A stretch of DNA of 22,647 nucleotides, taken from NCBI GenBank assembly GCA_036675425.1, contig JAKFFB010000057.1, positions 1 to 22,647 on the forward strand, written 5' to 3'. The DNA is from SCTD01 sp036675425. GTDB lineage: Bacteria > Actinomycetota > Actinomycetes > Mycobacteriales > SCTD01. Of this stretch, positions 1-7,587 are shown piece by piece. Under the pieces are notes generated by a model. It worked only from the letters and a program-made list of their open reading frames with translations. It was not told the DNA's origin and searched no databases. The position numbers and the translations under genes are program-made. Each line of letters starts with the position of its first letter. Within the stretch, counting starts at the first letter, position 1.

Positions 1-790
1 TCAGCCGCACCGGCGCGGCCGCGTGCGCGCGACGGAGCATCCCGGCGAACGCCGCGGCGTCCGGCCGCCCGGCAGGATCGGCGACGAGCCCCGCCTCGAC
101 CACCTCCACCAGTGCCCGCGGAGCCGTCGGCGCGAGCAGCCCGAGCGGCGCGCGCTCCCCCGCGACGGCCGACGAGAGCACCTCCCCGACGGAGGACCCG
201 CCGTGGGGCGGCGCCCCCGCCAGCAGGTGGTGGCAGACCGCGGCCAGCGCCCAGACGTCCGCCGCGGCGTCGGGCTCGCCACCGGCCGCCACGGCCGGGT
301 CGACGTACTCCGCCGTGCCGTCCACCGTCGCCAGCCGCTCCCCCGCGAGCCGCGCCAGGCCGAGGTCGCTGAGCAGCGGCATGCCGTCGGCGGTGAACAG
401 GACGTTCGCGGGCGTCACGTCGCCGTGCACCAGACCGCGCGCGTGCGCCGCGGCGAGCGCCTGCGCCAGCGGCGCCGCGACCGTCACGACCTCGCCCGGG
501 TCGAGCGCGCCGCGGCGGGCGAGCAGGGCGGCCAGCGAGCCGCCGGCCGCGTGGTCGAGCACCAGCACCGAGTCCACGACCGCACGCAGCCGCACGACGT
601 ACGGCGTGTCCAGCCCCGACAGCAGCGCGGCCTCCCGCTGCAGCCCTGCGACGTCCGCCCCCTCGCGCAGCCGCTTCAGCGCGACGGTCTCCCCGGTAGC
701 GAGCTCGACCCCCTGCCACACCTCACCGGTCGCCCCGAACCCGAGCAGGCACTGCACGTCGTAGCCGGGCAGGGACCAGACCTCGCTCAC
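1..790 (-). CDS. Serine/threonine protein kinase, partial (C-terminus beyond window)
   Basis: Hanks-type protein kinase, expected to transfer phosphate from ATP to Ser/Thr of cytoplasmic targets. About 263 residues are visible from a GTG start at 790. The glycine-rich loop GFGATGEVW lies near residues 17-25, followed by the ATP-binding Lys in VALKRL, the catalytic loop HGDVTPANVLF (HRD reads HGD, with Asp and Asn kept) and the DFG equivalent SDLGLAR. The catalytic residues are therefore present and the domain is probably active. No transmembrane or PASTA region is visible, but the C-terminus lies outside the window. The start is supported by a GAGACT hexamer (797-802) 6 nt upstream, a weak leaderless-type -10. 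It is divergent from the FAD oxidoreductase with 61 bp between the starts. The substrate cannot be told from the sequence. Confidence 0.85.
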   Translation of the reverse strand, partial: MSEVWSLPGYDVQCLLGFGATGEVWQGVELATGETVALKRLREGADVAGLQREAALLSGLDTPYVVRLRAVVDSVLVLDHAAGGSLAALLARRGALDPGEVVTVAAPLAQALAAAHARGLVHGDVTPANVLFTADGMPLLSDLGLARLAGERLATVDGTAEYVDPAVAAGGEPDAAADVWALAAVCHHLLAGAPPHGGSSVGEVLSSAVAGERAPLGLLAPTAPRALVEVVEAGLVADPAGRPDAAAFAGMLRRAHAAAPVRL

Positions 791-796
791 GCCCGC

Positions 797-802
797 AGTC
801 TC
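797..802 (-). promoter_or_regulatory. Possible leaderless -10 hexamer of the kinase gene
   Basis: GAGACT on the minus strand ends 6 nt before the GTG at 790. It keeps the A2 and T6 positions of the actinobacterial -10 but lacks T1. No Shine-Dalgarno sequence is seen at the right distance, so a leaderless transcript is plausible but weakly supported. Confidence 0.35.
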
Positions 803-838
803 CCAGCGGTCGACGGGCGGATCCGGGTTGTCCACACC

Positions 839-844
839 TACATT
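839..844 (+). promoter_or_regulatory. -10 element for leaderless FAD oxidoreductase transcript
   Basis: TACATT fits the TAnnnT actinobacterial -10 and is followed after 7 nt by an in-frame GTG at 852. The spacing places transcription start on or next to the start codon. This decides for GTG 852 over the upstream TTG at 828. Confidence 0.55.
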
Positions 845-851
845 CCGAGGC

Positions 852-2036
852 GTGACCGAGGTGCTGGTGGTGGGGGCCGGGCTGGCCGGGCTGGCCTGCG
901 CGCGCCACCTGCACGACCGCGGCGTCGCGGTGACCGTGCACGAGGCGTCCGACGGCGTGGGCGGCCGCGTCCGCACCGACCGCGTCGACGGGATGCTCCT
1001 CGACCGCGGCTTCCAGGTGCACAACACCGGCTACCCGGAGGCGCAGCGCGTCCTCGATCACCACGACCTGGACCTGCAGCCCTTCGCCGCAGGCGCTCTC
1101 GTGCGCGTCGGCGACCGGCTGCACCGCGTCGGCGACCCGCGACGGAGGCCGCTGTGGGCGCCGAGCACCCTGCGGGCGCCGATCGGCTCGCCGCTCGACA
1201 AGCTCGCCATCGCCCGCCTCGCAGCGAGCGCCGCGGTCCCGCGTGCGAGCGCCCTGCTGGCTCGCCCCGAGACCACGGCGTACGACGCCCTCCGCAGGCG
1301 CGGCCTGTCCGACACGGCGATCGACCGCTTCCTGCGGCCCTTCCTCTCCGGCGTCTTCCTCGACGCCGAGCTGGAGACCAGCAGCCGCTTCCTCGACCTG
1401 GTGTGGCGGTCCTTCGCGCGCGGCACCCAGTGCGTCCCCGCCGGCGGCATGGGCGCGATCCCCCAGCAGCTCGCGAAGGGCCTGGACGTGCGGCTGGGCG
1501 ACCCCGTCACCACGCTCGACCGGAAGCAGATCACCGTCGTCGCCACCGACCCCGTCAGCGCGGGGAACCTCCTGCCAGGGCTGGAGATCCCGGCGATGAA
1601 CCGGGTCACCACCCACTACCACCTCGCCCCCGAGCCGCCGGTCGACGAGGCCGCCGTCGTCCTCGACGGCGAGCGCTCCGGACCGGTCGTCAACACGATC
1701 GTGCTGACGCAGGCCGCCCCGTCGTACGCCCCGGGTCGGACCCTCGTGAGCAGCAGCGTGCTGGCACCCGGCGTCGACGAGCCGACCGTCCGCGCGCACC
1801 TGTCGCGGATCTACGGCGTCGACACCACGCGCTGGGAGTCCGTCGCGACCTACGACCTGCCCGCCGCGCTGCCGAGCTCGGCGCCGCCGATGGGCCGCTT
1901 CCGCAAGCCGGTGCGGCTCGACGAGGGGCTCTACGTCTGCGGCGACCACCGCGACAGCGCCTCGATCCAGGGCGCGCTGGTGTCCGGTCGCCGGGCCGCC
2001 GAGGCGGTGCTGGCGGACGTACGCTCGACGGCGTGA
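852..2036 (+). CDS. NAD(P)/FAD-dependent oxidoreductase (amine oxidase / protoporphyrinogen-oxidase-like fold)
   Basis: Flavin-dependent oxidoreductase of 394 aa with an N-terminal Rossmann dinucleotide-binding motif (VVGAGLAGL, residues 5-13) and the second FAD motif GVGGRVRTD that typifies the protoporphyrinogen oxidase, phytoene desaturase and monoamine oxidase fold. The C-terminal VCGDHRDSASIQGA matches the usual FAD-closing segment before a final helix. The substrate is not identifiable. An in-frame TTG at 828 would add 8 residues; GTG 852 is preferred because TACATT lies 7 nt upstream and the FAD motif follows at once. The stop overlaps the lipB start (GTGA, 2033-2036), so it may be co-expressed with lipB, but nothing ties it to lipoate metabolism. 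Confidence 0.88.
   Translation: MTEVLVVGAGLAGLACARHLHDRGVAVTVHEASDGVGGRVRTDRVDGMLLDRGFQVHNTGYPEAQRVLDHHDLDLQPFAAGALVRVGDRLHRVGDPRRRPLWAPSTLRAPIGSPLDKLAIARLAASAAVPRASALLARPETTAYDALRRRGLSDTAIDRFLRPFLSGVFLDAELETSSRFLDLVWRSFARGTQCVPAGGMGAIPQQLAKGLDVRLGDPVTTLDRKQITVVATDPVSAGNLLPGLEIPAMNRVTTHYHLAPEPPVDEAAVVLDGERSGPVVNTIVLTQAAPSYAPGRTLVSSSVLAPGVDEPTVRAHLSRIYGVDTTRWESVATYDLPAALPSSAPPMGRFRKPVRLDEGLYVCGDHRDSASIQGALVSGRRAAEAVLADVRSTA
2020..2025 (+). promoter_or_regulatory. -10 element (leaderless lipB) inside the upstream gene
   Basis: TACGCT (TAnnnT) ends 7 nt before the lipB GTG at 2033 and lies inside the last codons of the FAD oxidoreductase. lipB may therefore have its own leaderless transcript as well as coupling through the GTGA overlap. 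Confidence 0.45.
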
Positions 2037-2662
2037 TCCTGCGCAGGCTGGGCGTCGTGCCGTACGACGAGGCCTGGCGGCTGCAGCAGTCCGTGCACGC
2101 CGAGGTGGTGGCGGGCGGCGAGGACGTCACGCTGCTGCTCGAGCACCCGCCGGTCTACACCGCCGGCAAGCGCACCGAGCCCTGGGAGCGCCCCGTCGAC
2201 GGGACGCCCGTGGTCGACGTCGACCGCGGCGGCAAGATCACCTGGCACGGGCCGGGGCAGATCACCGGCTACCCGATCGTGCGGCTCGCGGACCCCGTCG
2301 ACGTCGTGGCGTACGTCCGGGCGGTCGAGCAGCTGCTCATCGACACCTGCGCCGAGCTGGGGCTGGACACCGGGCGCGTCGACGGCCGCAGCGGCGTGTG
2401 GACCCCGGACGGCGCGCGCAAGGTGGCGGCCATCGGGATCCGCGTGAGCCGCGGCGTGACGATGCACGGCTTCGCGCTGAACTGCGACCCGGACCTCACG
2501 GCCTACGACCGGATCGTGCCGTGCGGGATCTCCGACGCGACCGTCACCTCGCTCAGCCGCGAGCTCGGCCGCGACGTTCCCGTCGACGAGGTGCTGCCGC
2601 TGCTCGAGTCCCGGCTGCCCGGCCTGTCCACGCGGGAAGCCGGCACCGCCGCGCGGCGTTAG
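2033..2662 (+). CDS. lipB: Lipoyl(octanoyl) transferase LipB
   Basis: LipB moves the octanoyl group from octanoyl-ACP to lipoyl domains of 2-oxoacid dehydrogenases and the glycine cleavage H protein, the first step of de novo lipoate attachment in the cytoplasm. The 209-aa protein has family length. Hallmarks are LEHPPVYTAGKR near residue 36, DRGGKITWHGPGQ (64-76), the Lys-containing ARKVAAIGIRV, HGFALNCDPDL and the catalytic-Cys segment VPCGIS. The GTG start overlaps the previous stop by 4 nt and has TACGCT 7 nt upstream. The TAG stop forms the first three bases of the lipA -10 element. The lipB-lipA order is standard in actinobacteria. Confidence 0.97.
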   Translation: MILRRLGVVPYDEAWRLQQSVHAEVVAGGEDVTLLLEHPPVYTAGKRTEPWERPVDGTPVVDVDRGGKITWHGPGQITGYPIVRLADPVDVVAYVRAVEQLLIDTCAELGLDTGRVDGRSGVWTPDGARKVAAIGIRVSRGVTMHGFALNCDPDLTAYDRIVPCGISDATVTSLSRELGRDVPVDEVLPLLESRLPGLSTREAGTAARR

Positions 2663-2665
2663 CCT
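2660..2665 (+). promoter_or_regulatory. -10 element of leaderless lipA, overlapping the lipB stop codon
   Basis: TAGCCT is placed 5 nt (2666-2670) before the in-frame GTG at 2671. Its first three bases are the lipB stop codon. There is no Shine-Dalgarno sequence in between. This supports GTG 2671 as the lipA start. Confidence 0.55.
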
Positions 2666-2670
2666 CTGGT

Positions 2671-3630
2671 GTGAGCTCCGTGGGCCCGGACGGGCGGAAG
2701 ATGCTGCGCCTCGAGGTGCGCAACAGCGAGACGCCGATCGAGAAGAAGCCCTCCTGGATCAAGACCCGGGCGAAGATGGGCCCGGAGTACACCGCCCTCA
2801 AGGGGCTCGTGAAGACGCAGGGCCTCTCGACGGTGTGCGAGGAGGCGGGCTGCCCCAACATCTACGAGTGCTGGGAGGACCGCGAGGCGACCTTCCTCAT
2901 CGGCGGCGACCAGTGCACGCGGCGCTGCGACTTCTGCCAGATCGACACGGGCAAGCCGGCGGCGTACGACACCGACGAGCCGCGCCGGGTCGCCGACTCG
3001 GTGGCGCAGATGGGGCTCCGCTACGCCACCGTCACCGGCGTCGCGCGTGACGACCTGCCCGACGGCGGCGCCTGGCTCTACGCCGAGACGGTGCGGCGCA
3101 TCCACGACGCCGTCCCGGGCATCGGCGTCGAGCTGCTCATCCCCGACTTCAACGGCACGCCGGTGCTGCTGCAGGAGGTCTTCGACTCCCGCCCCGAGGT
3201 GCTGGCCCACAACGTCGAGACGGTGCCGCGCATCTTCAAGAGCATCCGCCCCGGATTCCGGTACGACCGGTCGCTCGCGGTGCTGACCGCCGCCCGCGAC
3301 GCCGGCCTCGTGACCAAGAGCAACCTCATCCTCGGCATGGGCGAGGAGCGCGAGGAGATCAGCGCCGCCCTGCAGGACCTGCACGACGCCGGCTGCGACC
3401 TGGTGACGATCACGCAGTACCTCCGGCCGTCGCCGCGGCACCACCCGGTCACCCGCTGGGTCAAGCCCGAGGAGTTCGTGGAGCTCGCCCAGGAGGCCGA
3501 GGAGATCGGCTTCGCGGGGGTGATGAGCGGTCCGCTGGTGCGCTCGTCGTACCGCGCCGGTCGGCTGTACGACATGGCGCGCCTCCGGCGCGACGCAAAG
3601 GCCGTCGCACGTCGCGCCGCGACCTCCTGA
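2671..3630 (+). CDS. lipA: Lipoyl synthase LipA (radical SAM)
   Basis: LipA inserts two sulfurs into protein-bound octanoyl chains by radical S-adenosylmethionine chemistry, completing lipoate synthesis after LipB. The 319-aa protein carries both Fe-S clusters: the auxiliary CX4CX5C (Cys56, Cys61, Cys67) and the radical SAM CX3CX2C (Cys82, Cys86, Cys89). The C-terminal RSSYRAG segment holds the conserved Ser that ligates the auxiliary cluster in this family. The core starts MLRLEVRN at residue 11; GTG 2671 adds a 10-residue leader and is favoured by the TAGCCT hexamer just upstream. ATG 2701 is an alternative. The open frame extends far upstream antiparallel to other coding signal, but that part overlaps lipB and is not coding. 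Confidence 0.97.
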   Translation: MSSVGPDGRKMLRLEVRNSETPIEKKPSWIKTRAKMGPEYTALKGLVKTQGLSTVCEEAGCPNIYECWEDREATFLIGGDQCTRRCDFCQIDTGKPAAYDTDEPRRVADSVAQMGLRYATVTGVARDDLPDGGAWLYAETVRRIHDAVPGIGVELLIPDFNGTPVLLQEVFDSRPEVLAHNVETVPRIFKSIRPGFRYDRSLAVLTAARDAGLVTKSNLILGMGEEREEISAALQDLHDAGCDLVTITQYLRPSPRHHPVTRWVKPEEFVELAQEAEEIGFAGVMSGPLVRSSYRAGRLYDMARLRRDAKAVARRAATS

Positions 3631-3654
3631 CCCCGGTCGTGAAACGGTAGGGGC

Positions 3655-5340
3655 GTGGACGACACCTCGCCCCGCCTGGTGCTCCCCCAGCTGCGGCTGG
3701 ACGAGCTGCTGGAGGAGCTGCAGCTCCGGCTCGCCGACGTGCGGTCGACGCGCGACCGCGTGCAGTCGCTGCTGCAGGCAGTGCTGGCCGTCGGCAGCGA
3801 CCTGGACCTGCAGACGGTGCTCCGCCGGATCACCCAGGCGGCGTCGGACCTGGTCGACTCGAAGTACGCCGCGCTCGGCGTCATCGGTGACGACGGGAAG
3901 CTCTCCCAGTTCGTGACCGTGGGCATCCCGGCCGAGCTGCACGCCCAGATCGGCGCGCTCCCCCGCGGCAAGGGCATCCTCGGCCTGCTCATCCGGGAGC
4001 CGCGACCGCTGCGCCTGGACCGGCTCGGCGACGACCCGTCCGCCTCGGGCTTCCCCGCGCACCACCCGCCGATGACGACGTTCCTGGGCGTGCCGATCCG
4101 CGTGCGCGACGAGGTCTTCGGCAACCTCTACCTGACGGAGAAGCGCGGCGGAGGCTCCTTCGACGAGGAGGACGAGGCCGTCGTCCTGGCACTGGCCGCC
4201 GCCGCCGGTGTCGCGATCGAGAACGCCCGCCTCTACGACGCCGCCCGGCGCCGGGAGGGCTGGCTGCAGGCCAGCGCCGAGATCAGCAGCGCGCTGCTCG
4301 GGGAGGCCGAGCCGGAGGACGTGCTGCAGCTGGTCGCACGCCGCGCCCGCGAGCTCGCCCCCGCCGCGACGTCGTACCTCGCCCTGCCCGCCGGCCCGGA
4401 CCACCTGCTCGTCGAGGCCGCCGACGGGGAGGGGGCGGAGGCGCTGCTGGGCACGCGGATGCCGCTGACGTCCAGCCCCTGCGGCCAGGTGCTGCAGGAC
4501 GGCGAGCCGCTGCTGCTGCTGGGCTCGGACGCCCAGGACGTGCTGGCCGCCGGGCCGATCGGCTCGGCCCTGCTCGCGCCGCTGGCGAGCCGCGGCGTCA
4601 TCGTCGTCACCACGACCGACGGCGCGCCGTCGCTGGCTCCCGGCGTCGTCGACGAGCTGGCCGCCTTCGCCGCCCAGGCCGCCGTCGGCCTCGAGGTCGC
4701 GCAGCGCCGGCGCGACGCCGAGCGGCTGGTCGTCTTCGAGGACCGCGACCGGATCGCCCGCGACCTGCACGACCTGGTGATCCAACGGCTGTTCGCCACC
4801 GGCATGCAGCTCGAGAGCGCCGCCCGGCTGGTCGAGCGGCCGGAGGCCGCCAGCCGGGTCCGGCGCGCGGTCGACGACCTCGACACGACCATCCGCGAGA
4901 TCCGCTCCACGATCTACGCGCTGCAGAACGAGCCGTCCGAGGAGCGGGCGAGCCTGCGCAGCACCCTGTTCGACGTCATCGACGCGGGGACCGAGCAGCT
5001 CGGCTTCGCCCCTGCCGTACGTCTCGCCGGTCTGGTCGACACCGCCGTCCCGCCGCATCTGGGCGAGCACCTGCAGGCCGTCCTGCGCGAGGCGCTGTCG
5101 AACGCCGCCCGCCATGCGAGGGCGTCCCGGGTCGAGGTCGTGCTGGAGGTCGGCGACAGCGTGCAGCTCGTCGTGCGCGACGACGGCATCGGGCTGCCGG
5201 AGGACGACCTGCGGCGCAGCGGGCTGGGCAACCTGGCCGAGCGGGCGTCGCTGGTGGACGGCACCTTCCGCGCCGAGCGCCGCCCCGCTGGCGGCACCGA
5301 GCTGGTGTGGACCGCGCCGCTCGACGCGCCCGGCTCCTAG
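3655..5340 (+). CDS. GAF-GAF sensor histidine kinase, DosS/DevS type
   Basis: A 561-aa cytoplasmic histidine kinase that resembles the mycobacterial hypoxia/NO/CO sensors DosS and DosT from end to end. Order: N-terminal helix (QLRLDELLEELQ), GAF-A about 50-195, GAF-B about 205-350, HisKA_3 with RDRIARDLHD (phospho-acceptor His372), and HATPase_c with LREALSNAARHARAS and DDGIGLP. GAF-A keeps GFPAHHPPM followed by FLGVPIRVRDEVFG. His137 there aligns by eye with the haem-ligating His of DosS/DosT, so haem sensing is likely but inferred. Such kinases signal to a NarL-type regulator (DosR), which is not in this window. The GTG start has AACGGT 6 nt upstream, a weak leaderless-type -10. lipA ends 24 bp upstream and the Acg-type nitroreductase is convergent, 21 bp away. 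Confidence 0.92.
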   Translation: MDDTSPRLVLPQLRLDELLEELQLRLADVRSTRDRVQSLLQAVLAVGSDLDLQTVLRRITQAASDLVDSKYAALGVIGDDGKLSQFVTVGIPAELHAQIGALPRGKGILGLLIREPRPLRLDRLGDDPSASGFPAHHPPMTTFLGVPIRVRDEVFGNLYLTEKRGGGSFDEEDEAVVLALAAAAGVAIENARLYDAARRREGWLQASAEISSALLGEAEPEDVLQLVARRARELAPAATSYLALPAGPDHLLVEAADGEGAEALLGTRMPLTSSPCGQVLQDGEPLLLLGSDAQDVLAAGPIGSALLAPLASRGVIVVTTTDGAPSLAPGVVDELAAFAAQAAVGLEVAQRRRDAERLVVFEDRDRIARDLHDLVIQRLFATGMQLESAARLVERPEAASRVRRAVDDLDTTIREIRSTIYALQNEPSEERASLRSTLFDVIDAGTEQLGFAPAVRLAGLVDTAVPPHLGEHLQAVLREALSNAARHARASRVEVVLEVGDSVQLVVRDDGIGLPEDDLRRSGLGNLAERASLVDGTFRAERRPAGGTELVWTAPLDAPGS

Positions 5341-5361
5341 CCCACTACGCCAGTCATCGGC

Positions 5362-6342
5362 TCAGCCGGGCACGAGCACGTCCTCGACCTCACGGCGCGG
5401 CGTCGCCGCGTGCGCGGAGGCGTAGCCCAGCCGCAGCACCATCTGCGGCACGCCCGTCAGCCCCAGCGACCGCGCGAGCGCCGTCCGCGGGCCGGAGCGG
5501 TCGACGACCTGGCCGAGCGGCTGCGCCTGCACCCCCTCGGCAGCGGCGTGCAGGAGCACGGCGCCCAGCGCCTGCCCGGCCTTCAGCCACGCCAGCGGGC
5601 CGTCGCCGCGGCTGGTCAGCACGACGACCGCCGGGTCCTCCGGCGTCGGCGCGTCGCCCGTCGCGTGCTCCGGGTGCTCCGGGTGCGTGAGCGTGAAGTC
5701 GCGCAGCCGCAGGCTCGACCCGCGTCGCGGGTCCTCCTGGACGGCCCGGGGCGGGATGCCGCCGCCCGCCGGGTCCTCGCGCACCCACCGGGCGAGCTCC
5801 GCGCGGTAGGCCGGGTCCTGCTCCTCCTGCCAGTCGGCCCCGGAGAGCAGCACCGCCAGCGACAGCCGCTCGCCGTCGTCGCTGACGACGCGCAGCGCGG
5901 CGCCCTCCTGCTCCGCGACCCGGGCCAGCGACCGCAGCAGCTGCTCGGGCACCGGCCGGTCGTCGAACGGCCCGCGCACGGTGTGCCGGTGCAGCACGGC
6001 CAGGGCGAGCGCCAGCTCGGCGTCGTCGGGCACGGCGCCCGCGCTCACCGTCAGCCGGGCCAGCAGGTCGGGCCACTCGGGGTCGGGCAGCAGCGCGACG
6101 TCGGCGGCCAGCCCGAGGGCGCGCGCTGCCGTCCGAGCGGTGACGAGCGCCGCGCCGCACGACAGGTGCAGCAGCCGGCCGGTCGGGTCCAGCACCGGGA
6201 GCCGCCGCCCGGGGTCGGCGAGCAGGTCGAACCCGTCCGCGCGCAGCACGAAGCACCAGGGCTGGGTGTTGTGCACGCTCGGAGCCAGCGTCGCTGCCTC
6301 GATCACGTGCCGGAGGGAGGCGGTGAGGTGCGGGGTCGTCAT
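5362..6342 (-). CDS. Acg/Rv2032-type nitroreductase family protein
   Basis: A 326-aa protein of the duplicated-nitroreductase Acg family. The N-terminus has APSVHNTQPWCFVL (residues 16-29), the family's flavin-region signature, and the C-terminal half has a second nitroreductase-like segment (PLAWLKAGQALGAVLL, then GVPQMVLRLGYA). In mycobacteria Acg members are induced by DosR under hypoxia; their activity is unclear and flavin sequestration has been proposed. The ATG at 6342 is preceded by GGAGG with 5-nt spacing. A DosR-like box lies at 6419-6432, 77 nt upstream of the ATG, and a DosS-type kinase lies just downstream on the opposite strand. Both fit regulation by a DosR-type system, which remains an inference. 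Confidence 0.85.
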   Translation of the reverse strand: MTTPHLTASLRHVIEAATLAPSVHNTQPWCFVLRADGFDLLADPGRRLPVLDPTGRLLHLSCGAALVTARTAARALGLAADVALLPDPEWPDLLARLTVSAGAVPDDAELALALAVLHRHTVRGPFDDRPVPEQLLRSLARVAEQEGAALRVVSDDGERLSLAVLLSGADWQEEQDPAYRAELARWVREDPAGGGIPPRAVQEDPRRGSSLRLRDFTLTHPEHPEHATGDAPTPEDPAVVVLTSRGDGPLAWLKAGQALGAVLLHAAAEGVQAQPLGQVVDRSGPRTALARSLGLTGVPQMVLRLGYASAHAATPRREVEDVLVPG

Positions 6343-6418
6343 GGCGTCCTCCAACGGCTCACCCTGAGGATGGGCCTGCCCGGCTCGGGCCGTGAGAGTC
6401 GTACGGCACGTCGCGGGC

Positions 6419-6432
6419 GGGACCTTCGGCGC
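6419..6432. promoter_or_regulatory. Imperfect DosR/DevR-like box
   Basis: GGGAC-CTTC-GGCGC resembles the GGGACTTTCGGCCC-type DosR box, with 12 of 14 positions matching by eye. It lies between the nitroreductase (minus) and the small gene at 6543 (plus). The right arm is weak, so a chance match is possible in this GC-rich DNA. Confidence 0.35.
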
Positions 6433-6481
6433 TCCGGCGCAGCGCCCTCGCCTGTGCGCAACCCGCCACGGGAGGTTTCCG

Positions 6482-6496
6482 GGCAGGACATCTGCC
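6482..6496. repeat. Short inverted repeat in divergent intergenic region
   Basis: GGCAG-GACAT-CTGCC has perfect 5-bp arms, and the flanking CCG...CGG adds further pairing. It could be an operator between the divergent genes starting at 6342 and 6543, but repeats this short are common in GC-rich DNA. Confidence 0.25.
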
Positions 6497-6542
6497 GGAC
6501 ACGCGGGCTCGGCACCCTCGGGGTCGACACCCGGAGGTGCAC

Positions 6543-6743
6543 ATGGCGATCCCCCCGCTCGTCCAGTCCCTGCTGATGACGGCCCTTCCCGGCGGCGGCC
6601 AGCGCACCGCGCGCCGCAACGCCTGGGCCGGGATGGTCTCCGACGCGGCGCGCAGCCGGGCGCAGCGCGAGGCCGACCTGGCCCTGGCTGCCGCGACCGA
6701 GAGGGCGGCAGCCCAGGCGGGCGTACGGCGCACCGGCACCTGA
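6543..6743 (+). CDS. Small hypothetical protein (66 aa)
   Basis: I do not recognise this family. The 66-residue product begins with a hydrophobic stretch (MAIPPLVQSLLMTALPGG) and continues as an Arg/Ala-rich, probably helical region (RTARRNAWAGMVSDAARSRAQ, then acidic and Ala-rich residues). Translation is well supported: GGAGG at 6533-6537 lies 5 nt before the ATG. The initial hydrophobic segment is too short and broken to be called a membrane helix with confidence. It is divergent from the nitroreductase across 200 bp that hold an imperfect DosR-like box, and it ends 50 bp before the acyltransferase, which has its own -10. A cytoplasmic or membrane-peripheral role is possible but unknown. 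Confidence 0.6.
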   Translation: MAIPPLVQSLLMTALPGGGQRTARRNAWAGMVSDAARSRAQREADLALAAATERAAAQAGVRRTGT

Positions 6744-6781
6744 GCCCCGGGTTCGCCGGGCGGGGCCTGCGCGCAGCCGGG

Positions 6782-6787
6782 TAGGTT
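6782..6787 (+). promoter_or_regulatory. -10 element of leaderless acyltransferase gene
   Basis: TAGGTT is followed after exactly 6 nt by the ATG at 6794, the typical actinobacterial leaderless arrangement. No Shine-Dalgarno sequence is present. Confidence 0.6.
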
Positions 6788-6793
6788 CCGCCC

Positions 6794-7564
6794 ATGGCCG
6801 AGGCGACGTACACCCCCGTGATCGCGCTGACGCGCCTGGTCTTCCGCGGGCTGGGGCTGAGGTTCACGATCTCCGGCGAGGAGCACGTGCCGGTCACCGG
6901 CGGCGCGGTCATGGCGATCAACCACGTCGGCTACCTCGACTTCACCTTCGCCGGGCTCGCTGCACGACCCGCCGGCCGCCTGGTCCGCTTCATGGCCAAG
7001 AAGGAGGTCTTCGACCACAGGGTCAGCGGACCCCTCATGCGCGGCATGAAGCACATCCCGGTCGACCGGCACGGCGCGGCCAACGACAGCTACCAGCGGG
7101 CCGTCAAGGCCGTGGCGGCGGGCGAGATCGTGGGCGTCTTCCCCGAGGCGACGATCTCGCAGTCGTTCGAGCTGAAGGAGTTCAAGACCGGTGCCGCCCG
7201 GATGGCGATGGAGGCGGGCGTCCCGCTCCTGCCCTGCGTGGTGTGGGGAAGCCAGCGCGTCCTCACCAAGGGGCGCCCCAAGGACCTGACCCGCGGGACG
7301 CCGATCCGGATCGTCGTGGGGGCGCCGTTCACGCCCGACCCGGCCGAGGACCCGGTCGCCGTCACCGCCGACCTGAAGGCCCGGATGCAGGTCCTGCTCG
7401 ACGAGGCCCGCGCCACCTACCCGGGCGAGCCGCGCAGCGCGGACGACACCTGGTGGATCCCGGCGAGCATGGGCGGCACCGCCCCGACGCTCGAGGAGGC
7501 GCGGATCCGAACGGCCGAGGTCGACGCCCGCCGCAAGGCCCGGCGGCAGGCAGAGGGCCCGTAG
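6794..7564 (+). CDS. 1-acylglycerol-3-phosphate O-acyltransferase family protein (PlsC-like)
   Basis: Membrane-associated acyltransferase of 256 aa, probably transferring an acyl chain to lysophosphatidic acid or a related acceptor in phospholipid synthesis. The catalytic HX4D motif is NHVGYLD (His44, Asp49), the substrate-binding block is FPEATIS (116-122, usually FPEGTRS), and the PlsC fold continues through GVPLLPCVVWG. The C-terminal 50 residues are charged (ARRKARRQAEG) and not part of the usual core. The start has a leaderless signature, TAGGTT then 6 nt then ATG. DUF4191 follows after 23 bp but with its own -10. The exact acceptor cannot be told from sequence. Confidence 0.9.
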   Translation: MAEATYTPVIALTRLVFRGLGLRFTISGEEHVPVTGGAVMAINHVGYLDFTFAGLAARPAGRLVRFMAKKEVFDHRVSGPLMRGMKHIPVDRHGAANDSYQRAVKAVAAGEIVGVFPEATISQSFELKEFKTGAARMAMEAGVPLLPCVVWGSQRVLTKGRPKDLTRGTPIRIVVGAPFTPDPAEDPVAVTADLKARMQVLLDEARATYPGEPRSADDTWWIPASMGGTAPTLEEARIRTAEVDARRKARRQAEGP

Positions 7565-7574
7565 CCCGCCGACC

Positions 7575-7580
7575 TATCCT
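7575..7580 (+). promoter_or_regulatory. -10 element of leaderless DUF4191 gene
   Basis: TATCCT is followed after 7 nt by the ATG at 7588. There is no Shine-Dalgarno sequence between them. Confidence 0.6.
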
Positions 7581-7587
7581 GGACGGC

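Noticed and set aside
828..851. TTG at 828 as start of the FAD oxidoreductase
   Set aside because: GTG 852 fits the TACATT hexamer 7 nt upstream and starts directly before the FAD motif; TTG 828 remains possible but weaker.
23..2032. Long open frame on the plus strand running into lipB
   Set aside because: It is Arg/Pro-rich and antisense to the kinase and out of frame with the FAD oxidoreductase; only the part from 2033 is real (lipB).
2659..5115. Long minus-strand frame opposite lipA and the histidine kinase
   Set aside because: A mirror of two well-identified genes caused by GC-biased codons; no family signal.
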